DNA of 64,000 bases from Candidatus Thiothrix sulfatifontis (GCA_022828425.1 CP094685.1:2108001-2172000); one strand, 5' to 3'; positions 15,822 to 24,380 are shown, counted from the stretch's first letter. The notes: generated by a model not told the origin, from the sequence alone. A program made the numbers and translations.

Positions 15822-17219
15822 ATGGAAATGCTCGGATTATATCCCACTTGGTTAGAGCCAATGGTGGGCAGCGGTTGGGTCGTTGCTATCATCTCAACCA
15901 TTCACGTATTGGCGTCACACACTTCAGTGGGCGCAGCAATGGTATTTGCGTACCTTGCGGTCGTGGCTTATCGGCAAGACAAGCCCGAATTGCTCGATTA
16001 CATCAAAAAGTACGGCCTGTTTTTGCTGGTATTTTCTTATGTCATTGGCTCGATCACAGGTCCCGGTATTTGGTTTTCGACCACCGTTGCCAGCCCGCGC
16101 GGAATTTCGGCACTGATTCACAGCTTTGTGTGGAAGTGGGCGGCGGAATGGGTGTTCTTTGTTATTGAAGTCGTCGGGGTGTACATGGTGGTGTACTTGG
16201 TTGGCAAGGTTGACCAGAAAACGCACATGCGCATCGCGGTCATCTTCGGGCTGGCGTCTTACACCACGATGTTGATCATTATCGGGATTTTGTCCTTCAT
16301 GATGTGGCCGGGCAAAGAAATTTGGTTTACCGAAGGTGGCTACCTCAACGGTTTCTACGGCGCGAATACCTTTGCGCAACTGGCGATGCGTACCGCGTTC
16401 ATGTTCACCATGACCGCTGTGGTCGGTGGGATTGTGGCCTCTGGCATTAAGGAAGTGGCGTTCAAAAAGGCCATGCTGCGCCGCTTGGCGGTGCTGGGGA
16501 TTGTGTCTACCTTGGCAGGTTCGCTGTTATTCCAATGGTATTTACACACATTGCCCGAACAAGCACACATCGTTTTAGAAAACCGTTTGCCGGATTATTT
16601 CCAACCTGCGTTGATGATCGTATTGAGCGGTATTTTGGGGTACTTCTTATTCACCTTGGTAATGCCGCGTGTGATTGTACCTGCGATTGCCAGTGTAATG
16701 ACGGTGATGATTTTGGTGTTCGGGTTGTGGCCTGAAGAAGTGGCGCGTGAATCGATTCGCAAGCCTTTCGTGGCAGGGCAATACGTGTATTCCAATCAAG
16801 TGATTGCACGCGATGTGCCGGGAATGGGTATTAAATCAGAGATTCCGTTGCTCGAAGAAAAAGGGTTTCTGCAAAGCCATGTGTTTCTGCCAGAAAACTT
16901 ACGGACAGTGACCCCGGACAATGCGCGTGAAGTCGGTCATGCGTTGGCAATGACGGCGTGCTCTAACTGCCATTCCTTGACCGATACCGGGATTCGTCCG
17001 TTGGCGAAATACTTCGGTGGCAATACCGATATTGGTGACATTAAGAATTATTTGTTGGGCGCATTGACGACCGGCAATACTTTGTACATGCCGAAAATTC
17101 CGTTGAACGATAGCGAAGCCGAAGCCTTGGCGGTCTACATCGGCGCACTGAAAGATGACACGGTGGCAGAAAACTATGCCGCTACCCGCAAGCCATTGGC
17201 ACAAGCAGGGGAGAAATAA
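15822..17219 (+). CDS. Cytochrome bd-like subunit I with fused C-terminal haem c domain
   Basis: A 465-residue protein whose first 330 residues form about nine transmembrane helices related to CydA. The first helix carries two His (TIHVLASHTSVGA), where CydA has its haem ligand His19, and a later helix has AAEWVFFVIE, resembling the paired acidic residues of CydA near Glu99/Glu107. The long quinol-binding Q-loop of CydA is not evident. The C-terminal part holds one haem c site, CSNCH at residues 380-384, with Met in LYMPKIPL as likely sixth ligand. This fits the CydA-derived, haem-c-containing groups (OR-C) described in surveys of the bd superfamily, which are thought to take electrons from cytochrome c rather than quinol. 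First gene of a five-gene operon. Confidence 0.8.
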   Translation: MEMLGLYPTWLEPMVGSGWVVAIISTIHVLASHTSVGAAMVFAYLAVVAYRQDKPELLDYIKKYGLFLLVFSYVIGSITGPGIWFSTTVASPRGISALIHSFVWKWAAEWVFFVIEVVGVYMVVYLVGKVDQKTHMRIAVIFGLASYTTMLIIIGILSFMMWPGKEIWFTEGGYLNGFYGANTFAQLAMRTAFMFTMTAVVGGIVASGIKEVAFKKAMLRRLAVLGIVSTLAGSLLFQWYLHTLPEQAHIVLENRLPDYFQPALMIVLSGILGYFLFTLVMPRVIVPAIASVMTVMILVFGLWPEEVARESIRKPFVAGQYVYSNQVIARDVPGMGIKSEIPLLEEKGFLQSHVFLPENLRTVTPDNAREVGHALAMTACSNCHSLTDTGIRPLAKYFGGNTDIGDIKNYLLGALTTGNTLYMPKIPLNDSEAEALAVYIGALKDDTVAENYAATRKPLAQAGEK

Positions 17220-17222
17220 ACC

Positions 17223-18446
17223 ATGAATGCAGAAATGTTATACGCGTTACGCGATGTGGCAGGCGTGCCGTCGCACCCTGTGTTGTTCCTGATTTTAGGG
17301 GTGCTGACATTTGCCCTGCACATGATTGCCGTGCAAGTGATGTTGGGTGCGTCCGGTCTGGTGATTTGGGGGGCGCTGTCGAAAGCGGCTTATAAACGCC
17401 AGTTGGCGGCGGCGATGTTGGGCGTGGCGAAAATTGCGGTGTCAGTCGCGGTGGTGCTAGGGGTTGCGCCGTTGCTGTTTGTGCAGGTGATTTATGACCC
17501 GTTCTGGTACACCTCCAATGTGCTGTCAGCCTGGTGGGTAATTGGGTTTATCCTGATTCTCATCGTGGGCTATTTGCTGATGTATTTTTTCTACGCGAAA
17601 AATCACCATCTGGAAACGCAGAAAACCATCTGCCCCGGCTCAATGGTGCTGTCGTTGGTATTGTTGCTGGTGGTCGGTTTCATTATGCACGTGCTGACTT
17701 ATCAAATGCTGTCGCCGGATCAGTGGATGCAATGGTACGCCCCGAACGGTGAAATCGATGCGTCAGGGCGCAAGTTGCACGATTATAACTTGTGGCGCTT
17801 TGCATTTTTCATCAGCTTGTCGGTGCTGGTAGTGAGTGGCTGGGTGTTCGCTTACCGTCATTACATTAGCCATCGCATTGATGTGGATAATGGCTATTTG
17901 CAATGGCTGCGCGGCTTGGCGACGACCTTGAGCTTCGTTGGCGGCGGCGTGGCATTGTTCTTTGGCATTGGTTGGATGGTAACTTTGCCTGCCCCGCAAG
18001 CCGGTTTTGCATTTTCACCTTGGGTCGTGCTGGCAGCCGTGCTGATTGCCCTCACTGCTGTTATGCCGAAACTCATCGGTAGCCGCGTGAATGCGCCGCT
18101 GTTCGGTTACGGTTTGTTTGGGATGGCGGCAGTGACCATGATTCTGATTGCAGTGGCACGTGAAGTATTGCGCTGGAATATTTTGTTTGGTCAGTTTGGC
18201 TACAACGCACTCGATTATCCGGTGAACATGGATTGGTACAGCACGTTAATGTTCTTCGGCACATTTTTGATCGTTGGCGGTGTGGTGCTGACGTATTTTC
18301 TCACCGTGGCATGGCAAGCCGGGCAAACCGAAGGTGTGTATACACCGTCACCGGCGATTACACGTTTGGGTAATCTTTCTATCCTGCTCATCGCGTTATG
18401 GATTGTGCAATTCTTCGTGACGGGTTTGTGGGTATGGCTGCGCTAA
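17223..18446 (+). CDS. Second polytopic subunit of the bd-like complex
   Basis: A 407-residue membrane protein with about nine to ten helices, starting three bases after the bd-like subunit I gene. The first helix has HPVLFLILGVL and LHMIAVQVMLGASG, resembling the first helix of the neighbouring subunit (GSGWVVAII, IHVLASHTSVGAA), so the two may be distant paralogues as CydA and CydA-prime or CydA and CydB are. His residues occur in several helices; haem binding cannot be decided by eye. I do not recognise it as ordinary CydB. Likely forms the oxygen-reductase-like core with subunit I. Confidence 0.7.
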   Translation: MNAEMLYALRDVAGVPSHPVLFLILGVLTFALHMIAVQVMLGASGLVIWGALSKAAYKRQLAAAMLGVAKIAVSVAVVLGVAPLLFVQVIYDPFWYTSNVLSAWWVIGFILILIVGYLLMYFFYAKNHHLETQKTICPGSMVLSLVLLLVVGFIMHVLTYQMLSPDQWMQWYAPNGEIDASGRKLHDYNLWRFAFFISLSVLVVSGWVFAYRHYISHRIDVDNGYLQWLRGLATTLSFVGGGVALFFGIGWMVTLPAPQAGFAFSPWVVLAAVLIALTAVMPKLIGSRVNAPLFGYGLFGMAAVTMILIAVAREVLRWNILFGQFGYNALDYPVNMDWYSTLMFFGTFLIVGGVVLTYFLTVAWQAGQTEGVYTPSPAITRLGNLSILLIALWIVQFFVTGLWVWLR

Positions 18447-18456
18447 GGGGGCAAGC

Positions 18457-18948
18457 ATGAAACTGAAATACGCATTGATCCCGCTGTTGCTGCTGACCAT
18501 GATCGGCAGCACCCAAGCGGATGAGAAAAAAGTTGTCGAGAAAGCTGCAAAAACGCCGGAGTCCAAAACGGTAGCGGTACCCGCGCCAGCCGCCGACAGC
18601 GTTTCCAAGGATGAATTACGCGAGATGATCCGCGAATTGATTCAGGAAGAAATGGCGAATTTGCAACCGACCAGCAACACGGAAAGCAAGCCGGTTGCGC
18701 CTGCTCATGCCGCTAAAGCGGGCGAAATCCTCGCCCATACCTGCGCGGGATGTCACGGCACGAACGGCACGCTGGAAAACGAAGCCTTCATGCCACTGGC
18801 AGGAATGCCGGAGCAGGAATTCGTCAAAACCATGCTGGATTTCCGCGATGGCGCACGCCAATCGACCTTGATGGGCACGGTTGCTAACGGCTTGAGCGAA
18901 CAGCAAATCCGCGACATGGCACGTTATTTTATGGAGGTATCCCCATGA
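18457..18948 (+). CDS. Exported monohaem cytochrome c
   Basis: A 163-residue protein with signal peptide (LLLLTMIGSTQADE), then a charged, Ala/Pro-rich and helical linker (about 25-85, possibly a short coiled coil at DELREMIRELIQEEMANL), then a class I cytochrome c domain with CAGCH at residues 96-100. FMPLAGMP offers possible Met ligands. It overlaps the FccB-like gene by four bases and would be the natural electron carrier between the flavoprotein and the bd-like complex. That route is inferred from gene order. Confidence 0.88.
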   Translation: MKLKYALIPLLLLTMIGSTQADEKKVVEKAAKTPESKTVAVPAPAADSVSKDELREMIRELIQEEMANLQPTSNTESKPVAPAHAAKAGEILAHTCAGCHGTNGTLENEAFMPLAGMPEQEFVKTMLDFRDGARQSTLMGTVANGLSEQQIRDMARYFMEVSP

Positions 18949-20297
18949 GTCTGAATCGACGTGAATTTTTGGGGCTGCTTGGCGCAACCGCGCTGGTGGG
19001 CGCATTCCCCTTGCGTAGCGCATTTGCGGGGGCGCAACCGCATGTGGTCATTATCGGCGGTGGGGTAGGTGGGGCAACTGCTGCCAAATACCTGCGACTG
19101 CTTGATCCGAATATTAAAGTGACGGTGATTGAAAAAAATCCGGTCTACATCCGCCCTTACGGTTCGTCTGAAGTTGTCACCGGACATATTAAAATGGACG
19201 ATTTGAACGTGACTTACGACGCGCTCAAATCCAGATACGGCGTGAATGTCATCATTGACGAAGTGGTCGGCTTCTACCCCGACAAGCGCAATGTGAGTCT
19301 GAAAGGTGGGCGTAAAGTCAGCTACGACAAGCTGGTGGTGTCGCCGGGGATTGAATTGCTGTACGACAAGATTCCGGGCTATTCCGCTGAAATTGCCGAC
19401 ACTAAAGTCACTTCGGGCTGGATTCCGGGTAAGCAAACCGCGTTGTTGGGCGAACAGCTCAAAGCCATGCCACAGGGCGGTACGTTTCTGATGGTGGTTC
19501 CACCCGCGCCCTACCGTTGCCCGCCGGGGCCTTACGAGCGTCCGGCATTGGTGGCGGAATGGTGCCAAAAACACAACCCGACCGCCAAAGTCATTATCGT
19601 TGACCCGAAAGACGAATTCGTCACCGACCAGACCATGATGCTGGGCTGGAACCGCTTGTACGGTTTCAATATCCCGCAAAAATTCCGCAAGGATATGCCC
19701 GCGAGTGTGGAGATCAAGCAGCACAGCAACCCCGGTATCCTGAGCTGGATTCCGAAAGCGGATGGCGGCACACCCGTGTCGCTGGACGTTGAAAAAATGA
19801 CGTTAAAAACCGAGGGCGGCGACATCAAGGCGGATGTGATCAATATCGTACCGCCGATGCGGGCGGGCAAGATTGCCACCGCGATGGGGCTGACCGACGA
19901 AAAAGGCTGGTGTCCGAATAACCGCAAAACCTTCGAATCCAGCCTGCACCCGCATGTGCATGTGATTGGCGATGCCTGCCATGCTGACGTGATGCCGAAA
20001 TCCGGTTTTTCGGCGAATACGCAGGCGAAAAGCGTGGCGCGTGCGATTGTCGAAGCGTTGGCAGGGCGTGAAATTCCCACACCTAGCTGGGAAAATACGT
20101 GTTACGCGCTGGCGGGTTCGGATTACGGGCTGTTCGTCGCCGACGTATTCGAGCTGGCGGAAGCCGAAAACAAGATCAAGCGGGTGGGCAAATTCAGCCG
20201 ATATTTGAAGCTGGATGCGACTCCGGCGCAAATTCGCATGGGCGCGGTCTACCAACAAGCTTGGCTGAAATCCTTCACGGAGGACTGTTTTGCATGA
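18945..20297 (+). CDS. fccB: Flavocytochrome c sulfide dehydrogenase flavoprotein (FccB-like)
   Basis: A 450-residue periplasmic flavoprotein with twin-arginine signal (NRREFLGLLGA) and dinucleotide-binding GGGVGG at 38-43. The redox-active Cys pair of the family is kept: Cys192 in RCPPGPYER and Cys386 in ENTCYALAG. FAD-binding HVIGDAC and the C-terminal FCSD domain are present. The family oxidises sulfide to sulfur or polysulfide and passes electrons to haem. The Cys that in Allochromatium FccB forms the covalent 8-alpha-S-cysteinyl FAD link is replaced by Pro71 (VYIRPYGSSEV), judged from memory of that sequence. It overlaps the FccA-like gene by four bases. Confidence 0.9.
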   Translation: MSLNRREFLGLLGATALVGAFPLRSAFAGAQPHVVIIGGGVGGATAAKYLRLLDPNIKVTVIEKNPVYIRPYGSSEVVTGHIKMDDLNVTYDALKSRYGVNVIIDEVVGFYPDKRNVSLKGGRKVSYDKLVVSPGIELLYDKIPGYSAEIADTKVTSGWIPGKQTALLGEQLKAMPQGGTFLMVVPPAPYRCPPGPYERPALVAEWCQKHNPTAKVIIVDPKDEFVTDQTMMLGWNRLYGFNIPQKFRKDMPASVEIKQHSNPGILSWIPKADGGTPVSLDVEKMTLKTEGGDIKADVINIVPPMRAGKIATAMGLTDEKGWCPNNRKTFESSLHPHVHVIGDACHADVMPKSGFSANTQAKSVARAIVEALAGREIPTPSWENTCYALAGSDYGLFVADVFELAEAENKIKRVGKFSRYLKLDATPAQIRMGAVYQQAWLKSFTEDCFA

Positions 20298-20995
20298 AAA
20301 CTTTACAACTTTCCTTCATTGGCGTGGGTGCTGCCCTGTTGCTATCCGGCTGGGTGTGGGCAAATGATGCCGCGCATGAAGTAGCGGATGCGGTTAAATG
20401 GAAACCTGCCACCTTGCGCGTAGCGTTGGCGGATATGCCAGCGGGTGACATTGCCCGTGGTAAAGCATTGAATTCGCAACTGATGTGTGCGTCGTGCCAC
20501 GGTGAAAATGGCGTTGCTCCGACCAGCAATTGGCCAAACGTTGCGGGGCAAAAAACCGATTACACCTACAAAATGCTGTTGGATTATCAGTCGGGTTTAC
20601 GCAGCGAAGATGAGCGCAGCAAGCTGATGACGGCGGCAGTCGAGCCGATGAGTCAGCAGGATATGGCGGATGTGGCGGCGTATTACGCCAGTTTGCCTGC
20701 ACACGAAGCCACGGTTAAACCCCCAGCGCACGCGGATGCGGAACGGCTGGTGCGTAAGGGCGACCCGACGCGCTTGCTGACACCGTGCGCGTCATGCCAC
20801 GGGGTGAAGGGGCAGGGCGGTAAAGAAGCCGCTCCAGCACTGGCGGGGCAGTCGGAAAAAGCGTTTATCCGCACCATGATGCTGTATAAAAATGGTGAGC
20901 GCGATAATGATGTGAACAAGTCGATGGCACAGTTTGCCGGTAAGTTGACCGATGAAGAAATTCGGCAGTTGGCGGCGTATTACCACACGCGATAG
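20294..20995 (+). CDS. Dihaem cytochrome c (FccA-like, class c4 type)
   Basis: A 233-residue exported protein with signal peptide (VGAALLLSGWVWAN) and two cytochrome c domains, with CASCH at 65-69 and CASCH at 165-169. The two halves repeat the same plan (CASCHGENG and CASCHGVKG, each followed by LAGQ or VAGQ and a YY-x-S/H segment), as in cytochrome c4 and the FccA subunit. ATG 20294 has GGAGGA nine bases upstream and overlaps the fccB stop as ATGA, which supports a subunit pair with FccB. Last gene of the operon. Confidence 0.9.
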   Translation: MKTLQLSFIGVGAALLLSGWVWANDAAHEVADAVKWKPATLRVALADMPAGDIARGKALNSQLMCASCHGENGVAPTSNWPNVAGQKTDYTYKMLLDYQSGLRSEDERSKLMTAAVEPMSQQDMADVAAYYASLPAHEATVKPPAHADAERLVRKGDPTRLLTPCASCHGVKGQGGKEAAPALAGQSEKAFIRTMMLYKNGERDNDVNKSMAQFAGKLTDEEIRQLAAYYHTR

Positions 20996-21009
20996 TTTCG
21001 TTAGTGCTT

Positions 21010-21041
21010 CCTCCTCCTGGCACGTATCAGGGGGAGGTTTT
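21010..21041 (+). terminator. Probable terminator of the bd-like/FCSD operon
   Basis: Ten-base stem (CCTCCTCCTG/CAGGGGGAGG, one mismatch) with an eight-base loop followed by four T residues, 14 bases after the dihaem cytochrome stop. Confidence 0.6.
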
Positions 21042-21413
21042 GCGGTTGATCATTAGGTATGAAAAATGCAGATTCCATGCGACGGCGTTATGATTTACAC
21101 TCGTTCAGATGACGATCAGAGTAAAGTTTTTGCAACTGTTGGTGTGTACGCGCTAGGGCGGTAGCGTGGTTTCATGGCAACTCACCTCCGCAGTCCCAGA
21201 CTATGCGGAAGACTTGCGAACTGTGCTCACTGATTGAGCGCAGGCTTCCTATCCTGATATTCCAGAACGCCGCCTAATAAACTGTTGAACAAAAAATAAA
21301 CAATTTAGCTGATGGTTTGCCGTCTGTCAGTGGGATAGAAAATACATCTGAAAACAAGAGTATAGCAGCAGAATTGCCTTTATTGTCTTTCCTTTGATGC
21401 GGGAGACAAAGCA
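21042..21413. other. Gene-free stretch before the IS91-type transposase
   Basis: No open frame of note. Composition shifts from the host-like GC of the operon to a lower GC value. It probably contains the junction between core chromosome and the mobile element. An 8-base string TGTTGAAC near 21287 recurs inverted as GTTCAACA near 22610, beyond the bulk of the transposase gene; with no third copy to compare, I do not call these ends. Confidence 0.4.
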
Positions 21414-22691
21414 ATGACTGACAATAAAATCATTCAGAAAATACTGAGCAGTGAATTCCCCAGTTACAAAGCCAAGTACAAACAGCCGTTTAGGGTGCTT
21501 AAGTCGGTTGAATCACAAATACGTTGCCGCACGGAAGAGCAAGGCGTTACCCGATACCGTTGTGCTGAGGATGGTTTAGAAAAGACGGTTTACCATTCTT
21601 GCCGCAACCGTGGCTGCACCCTTTGCAATAAACGCAAGCAACTGGAATGGCTGGATAGCCAAAAGAACCGCCTGCTTGCCTGTGACCATTTTCACTTAGT
21701 ATTCACGCTGCCATCTGAATACCACCCGTTGTGGCGTTATAACCGGAAATGGTTTATCCAGACCCAATTTGAAGTGGTCAGTGAAACGTTAAAAGACCTG
21801 TTGCTCGCCAAAAACGAAAAACAAGCGACCCACAAAAGCTATCTGGATGCCACGCCCGGTTTTATGTTGGTGCTACATACGTGGGGACGGCAATTGACCT
21901 TACACCCACACATCCATTGCTTAATCACTGCGGGTGGATTAACCCCAAGCGGACAATGGAAAGCTGTTGAAAATGGCTTCCTGCTTCCCGTCAAAGTAGC
22001 CAAAGCCCTTTATAGGGGTAAGTTTCAAGCCAGAATAAAAGCCTTCATCCAAAGCGAATCAGTGAATATTCCCAAGGATGACAGCAGGGAAACCCTGATG
22101 TTGGCACACAAGTCGCTGTACAAGAAAGAATGGAGTGTGCGCATTCAGGAAAAATACCCGCATGGCAATGGTGTGTTGTCTTACCTGTCGCGTTACTTAG
22201 GTAGTAGCCCGATCAAAGCGCAACAAATTCAGTCGGTCAGTCATCAGGCGGTGGAATTTGGGTACAAAGATCATCGTGATGGCAAACACAAAACACTGCG
22301 TTTAGCCATGCCTGAATTCATGAAGCGGTTACTGATTCATCAACCTGAGATTGGTGTCCACACTGTCCGTTACTATGGGATTTATGGTTCGCAAGCGAAA
22401 AAAGCCCACCAGACTAGCGTTGAACTATTGGGTACAGCGTCCGTTCAACAGGGCGTTTCATCTGAAAGCAATGACTTGAAAAAGGTGTATCAGGTACTGT
22501 GTGATTGCTGTGGCGTTGCTATGCAACCAACCTACGTAAAATTCCGCAGGACTCAAATTGAAAATTCCATTATAAAAGGTGTCTGTCCCGACCAAGAGGC
22601 AGACCAACGTTCAACAACCCGATCAAGCAGACTTACTTACACCGCATCACCTTCAAGTTCGTTCCATTCTGATACTGTTTTACTCACTTGA
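21414..22691 (+). CDS. IS91-family-type transposase (HUH, Y-transposase)
   Basis: A 425-residue transposase. Near the N-terminus it has a zinc-binding-like Cys array (CRNRGCTLCNKRKQLEWL), then HFHLVFTLPSEYHPLW, and the HUH motif HPHIHCLITAGG, the metal site of rolling-circle Y2/Y1 transposases. Downstream are LSRYLGSSPI and a Tyr-bearing segment typical of IS91 TnpA. The last 50 residues are Ser/Thr-rich and unlike the family, so the frame may read past the original stop or a truncated element end. GGGAGA precedes the ATG. IS91 and ISCR elements can mobilise adjacent DNA by one-ended transposition, relevant to the cassette island that follows. Confidence 0.85.
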   Translation: MTDNKIIQKILSSEFPSYKAKYKQPFRVLKSVESQIRCRTEEQGVTRYRCAEDGLEKTVYHSCRNRGCTLCNKRKQLEWLDSQKNRLLACDHFHLVFTLPSEYHPLWRYNRKWFIQTQFEVVSETLKDLLLAKNEKQATHKSYLDATPGFMLVLHTWGRQLTLHPHIHCLITAGGLTPSGQWKAVENGFLLPVKVAKALYRGKFQARIKAFIQSESVNIPKDDSRETLMLAHKSLYKKEWSVRIQEKYPHGNGVLSYLSRYLGSSPIKAQQIQSVSHQAVEFGYKDHRDGKHKTLRLAMPEFMKRLLIHQPEIGVHTVRYYGIYGSQAKKAHQTSVELLGTASVQQGVSSESNDLKKVYQVLCDCCGVAMQPTYVKFRRTQIENSIIKGVCPDQEADQRSTTRSSRLTYTASPSSSFHSDTVLLT

Positions 22692-22907
22692 AGGGCTGTT
22701 GCAGCGATTCGTAAGCTGCTTATCTTTGACGGTTGGCATCCTAGAGATTGATGTATCTCCCTAAACCAAGAGATTAAAAGTACGCGATTGAAGTGCGCAG
22801 CTAAATATACAATAAGTATTTTCTATAATTATATAGAAATTCACATAATTTAAAATTGATAAATTTACTATACTCCATTAGGAAATTTTTAAGGAGTGAA
22901 TAGACTT

Positions 22908-24071
22908 ATGAAAATATTTATTGCTTATCCAAATAATCTTTTGAGAGATAAAGCAAACCTTTTGAGCAGTAAACTAAGAGGACATCAATACCAACATTTC
23001 ATTGATTTTAATTCAATCCCAATTGGAGCAGGTTGGGATAAAACCATCAGAGACAATATAGCAAAGTCCAATGTTTATATAATTTTATGGCAAAAAGGTA
23101 TTGATTATGATAAATATGTGAATGATGAATTAAATCTCATACTAGATCAAAAGAATAATTATCCTAATAAGAAAATAATTCCTGTAATATTTCCATCAGA
23201 TTCTGATGAGCTTTCAGTTAATAACGAAAATGATTTCAATCCTTTTTTAGAGTTACAGTGTATTGAAGTAAATCAAGAAGACATTAACAATCAAAGATGG
23301 CTTAATTTAGTAGTTAATTATCTCCAAAAAGTTGATAGCAAGTTAAATAAAATAGTTGAGTGGATTCACAAAAAGTGGCTTATTTTAATATCTATTGTGA
23401 CAGTTCTTCTTGGTCTGGTTTTTTCAGTATATCATTTTTTTCCTGAAATAAAAAAATTCATCACAGACATAAGTGATTCTAACCATAAAAAAGCAGACTT
23501 CTTTTGCAATCAATTAGAAGACACAAACTTTAAACTAATAAATACTTATACTTTAACATCTAAAGATAATTATGAGATAGAAACATACGGTGGAACTTGG
23601 AGCGTTAGTGGGATGGATCGCTGTGAACTTGATTCTAACAATAGCACTAATAATAATTTATTTCTTATAGAAGGAACCGGAACAAGTGAACATTATTTTT
23701 ATTATGTAAGAGGTAATGAGAAATACAAAGTCGGGAAAAGCAGCAACACTCATCCAGACTATATTAAATTCAATACTGGTCAAAGTTTTATTCAAGGATA
23801 TATTTCATTAATCAGATCTTTTAAAAGCCCTCCTTCAAGTGACCTTGAGTGTGATAAAGATTATATAGGAAAGCTAACGGGAGAATGGGCAAAAAGAGAT
23901 TTACCTAATTGTGAAGTAGTTAAAGAAAAATATAAAGCCCTTAATAATCCAGCTCAAGTAGTTAAAAACTGTAATTCGACAATGACAAAATTTGATTCAA
24001 AAATTTATTTATTTCATGTCTGTTCAAAAGATGATGGTGGGTATTATTACCGTATACTAGAGCAAAAATGA
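22908..24071 (+). CDS. TIR-domain membrane protein in an integron cassette
   Basis: A 387-residue protein in very AT-rich DNA. Residues 1-145 resemble a bacterial TIR domain: MKIFIAYPNN as first strand, then an FIDFNSIPIGAGW loop, SNVYIILWQKG, and YVNDELNLIL, whose Glu is placed like the catalytic Glu of NAD-cleaving TIR domains. A transmembrane helix (about residues 160-183) and a 200-residue Cys-containing C-terminal domain of unknown type follow. ATG 22908 is chosen because AAGGAG lies 11 bases upstream; GTG 22896 overlaps that site. A defence role is plausible by analogy with TIR effectors, but no known partner is adjacent. An attC-like site follows the stop. Confidence 0.65.
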   Translation: MKIFIAYPNNLLRDKANLLSSKLRGHQYQHFIDFNSIPIGAGWDKTIRDNIAKSNVYIILWQKGIDYDKYVNDELNLILDQKNNYPNKKIIPVIFPSDSDELSVNNENDFNPFLELQCIEVNQEDINNQRWLNLVVNYLQKVDSKLNKIVEWIHKKWLILISIVTVLLGLVFSVYHFFPEIKKFITDISDSNHKKADFFCNQLEDTNFKLINTYTLTSKDNYEIETYGGTWSVSGMDRCELDSNNSTNNNLFLIEGTGTSEHYFYYVRGNEKYKVGKSSNTHPDYIKFNTGQSFIQGYISLIRSFKSPPSSDLECDKDYIGKLTGEWAKRDLPNCEVVKEKYKALNNPAQVVKNCNSTMTKFDSKIYLFHVCSKDDGGYYYRILEQK

Positions 24072-24185
24072 TGCGAATAAATAATATAACCCCTATAGAG
24101 CCAACAATTTATTCGACGACGGACGCGGTGACAGCCCGCGACTCCGATCAATTAGTTTATCGCCGCGCCCGTCACACGAGGCGTT

Positions 24186-24364
24186 GAGGCTGTAGAATAA
24201 CCTCCAAACCACTTTTTCGATTTTTAGAAATTGAACGAAAGATAAACAAATTCGTGATGTACGTAAATCTTTGAGGGGTTTTCAGTGAAAAGTATTCAAA
24301 GATTTACGTACATCACGCCACTTTTGAGATTTTGTTAGAGAGACCTAGGTTTTTCTACAGCCTC
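24186..24364. mobile_element. 179-bp MITE-like element with terminal inverted repeats
   Basis: The ends GAGGCTGTAGAATAACCT and, inverted, GAGGCTGTAGAAAAACCT match at 17 of 18 positions. It is flanked by a direct GTT (24183-24185 and 24365-24367), a candidate 3-bp target duplication. There is no coding frame. The interior holds a perfect 22-base inverted repeat. These features fit a non-autonomous IS derivative; the parent element is not in the window. Confidence 0.75.
24253..24317. repeat. Perfect 22-base inverted repeat inside the MITE-like element
   Basis: Arms at 24253-24274 and 24296-24317 are exact reverse complements, separated by 21 bases. The left arm begins CGTGATGTACGT and the right arm ends ACGTACATCACG. 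As RNA it would be a strong hairpin. Confidence 0.95.
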
Positions 24365-24380
24365 GTTAGCACCAATCCAT

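Larger units (their letters stand above)
24100..24371 (+). other. attC-like recombination site 1, interrupted by a MITE-like element
   Basis: R'' core GCCAACA starts at 24100, L'' region TCGACGACGGACGCGG pairs with CCGCGCCCGTC near 24163-24173, and the R' core GCGTT at 24181-24185 is cut by the inserted element and resumes as GTTAGCA at 24365-24371. Excising the insert restores an attC of about 90 bases ending directly before the next gene, as expected for a gene cassette. A close relative lies at 25142-25233. Confidence 0.7.

Noticed and set aside
21287..22617. TGTTGAAC / GTTCAACA inverted pair as terminal repeats of the IS element
   Set aside because: Only eight bases, and IS91-type elements are not bounded by terminal inverted repeats; one end falls inside the transposase frame.
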